Assembly (NCBI GenBank): GCA_041623535.1
Contig: JBFJWR010000169.1
Span: 1-6,364 of the forward strand
DNA from: JBFJWR01 sp041623535
Lineage (GTDB): Bacteria > Pseudomonadota > Gammaproteobacteria > Pseudomonadales > JBFGWM01
Reading direction: 5' to 3'
Length of the DNA: 6,364 bases
The notes beneath the pieces were generated by a model, which was not told where the DNA came from, did not search any database, and was given only the letters and a program-made list of their open reading frames with translations. Positions 6,344 through 6,364 of the stretch are shown piece after piece. Position 1 is the stretch's first letter; each line of letters opens with the position of its first letter. A program made the position numbers and the translations under genes.

Positions 6344-6364
6344 ATTCTGCAACTGGAGCGTCGC

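Overview
This 6.4 kb, GC-rich window looks like chromosomal DNA from a proteobacterium, probably gammaproteobacterial. That assignment rests on gene content and style (lipobox lipoprotein, REC/GAF/GGDEF-type signalling protein, Sec-exported periplasmic proteins) and is an inference. I see no RNA genes, mobile elements, CRISPR array or phage genes.

Layout. The left part is on the + strand. It holds the 3' portion of a small lipoprotein gene (2-565, start outside the window), then a 627-residue signalling protein (649-2532) with two tandem receiver domains, a GAF domain and a C-terminal domain that resembles a diguanylate cyclase without the GGDEF active site. A short convergent junction (2533-2598) contains a hairpin that probably terminates transcription. 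The right part is on the - strand, read right to left: a BASS-family (bile acid:sodium symporter-like) transporter (6206-5301, probable TTG start), an exported LVIVD-repeat beta-propeller protein with a lysine/glutamate-rich tail (5189-3615), and an exported metallo-beta-lactamase-fold hydrolase (3501-2599). The gaps between these three are 111 and 113 bp, so they may be one transcription unit or may have internal promoters. A candidate -10/-35 pair lies before the hydrolase gene.

How the genes may work together. The three - strand genes suggest a module in which an exported zinc hydrolase acts on an ester, lactone or similar compound outside the cytoplasm, and the inner-membrane transporter moves an organic anion. 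The propeller protein has no assignable reaction. This is inference from co-orientation only. The + strand signalling protein keeps complete phospho-acceptor residue sets in both receivers but appears catalytically dead at its output, so it more likely acts through protein contacts or c-di-GMP/ligand sensing than by making c-di-GMP.

Most noteworthy points: the two-receiver protein with a degenerate cyclase, an arginine at the BASS position that in ASBT is a sodium-ligand glutamine, the TTG start of the transporter, and the repetitive KKE tail encoded by a 41-nt homopurine tract. Nothing here is clearly a wholly new system.
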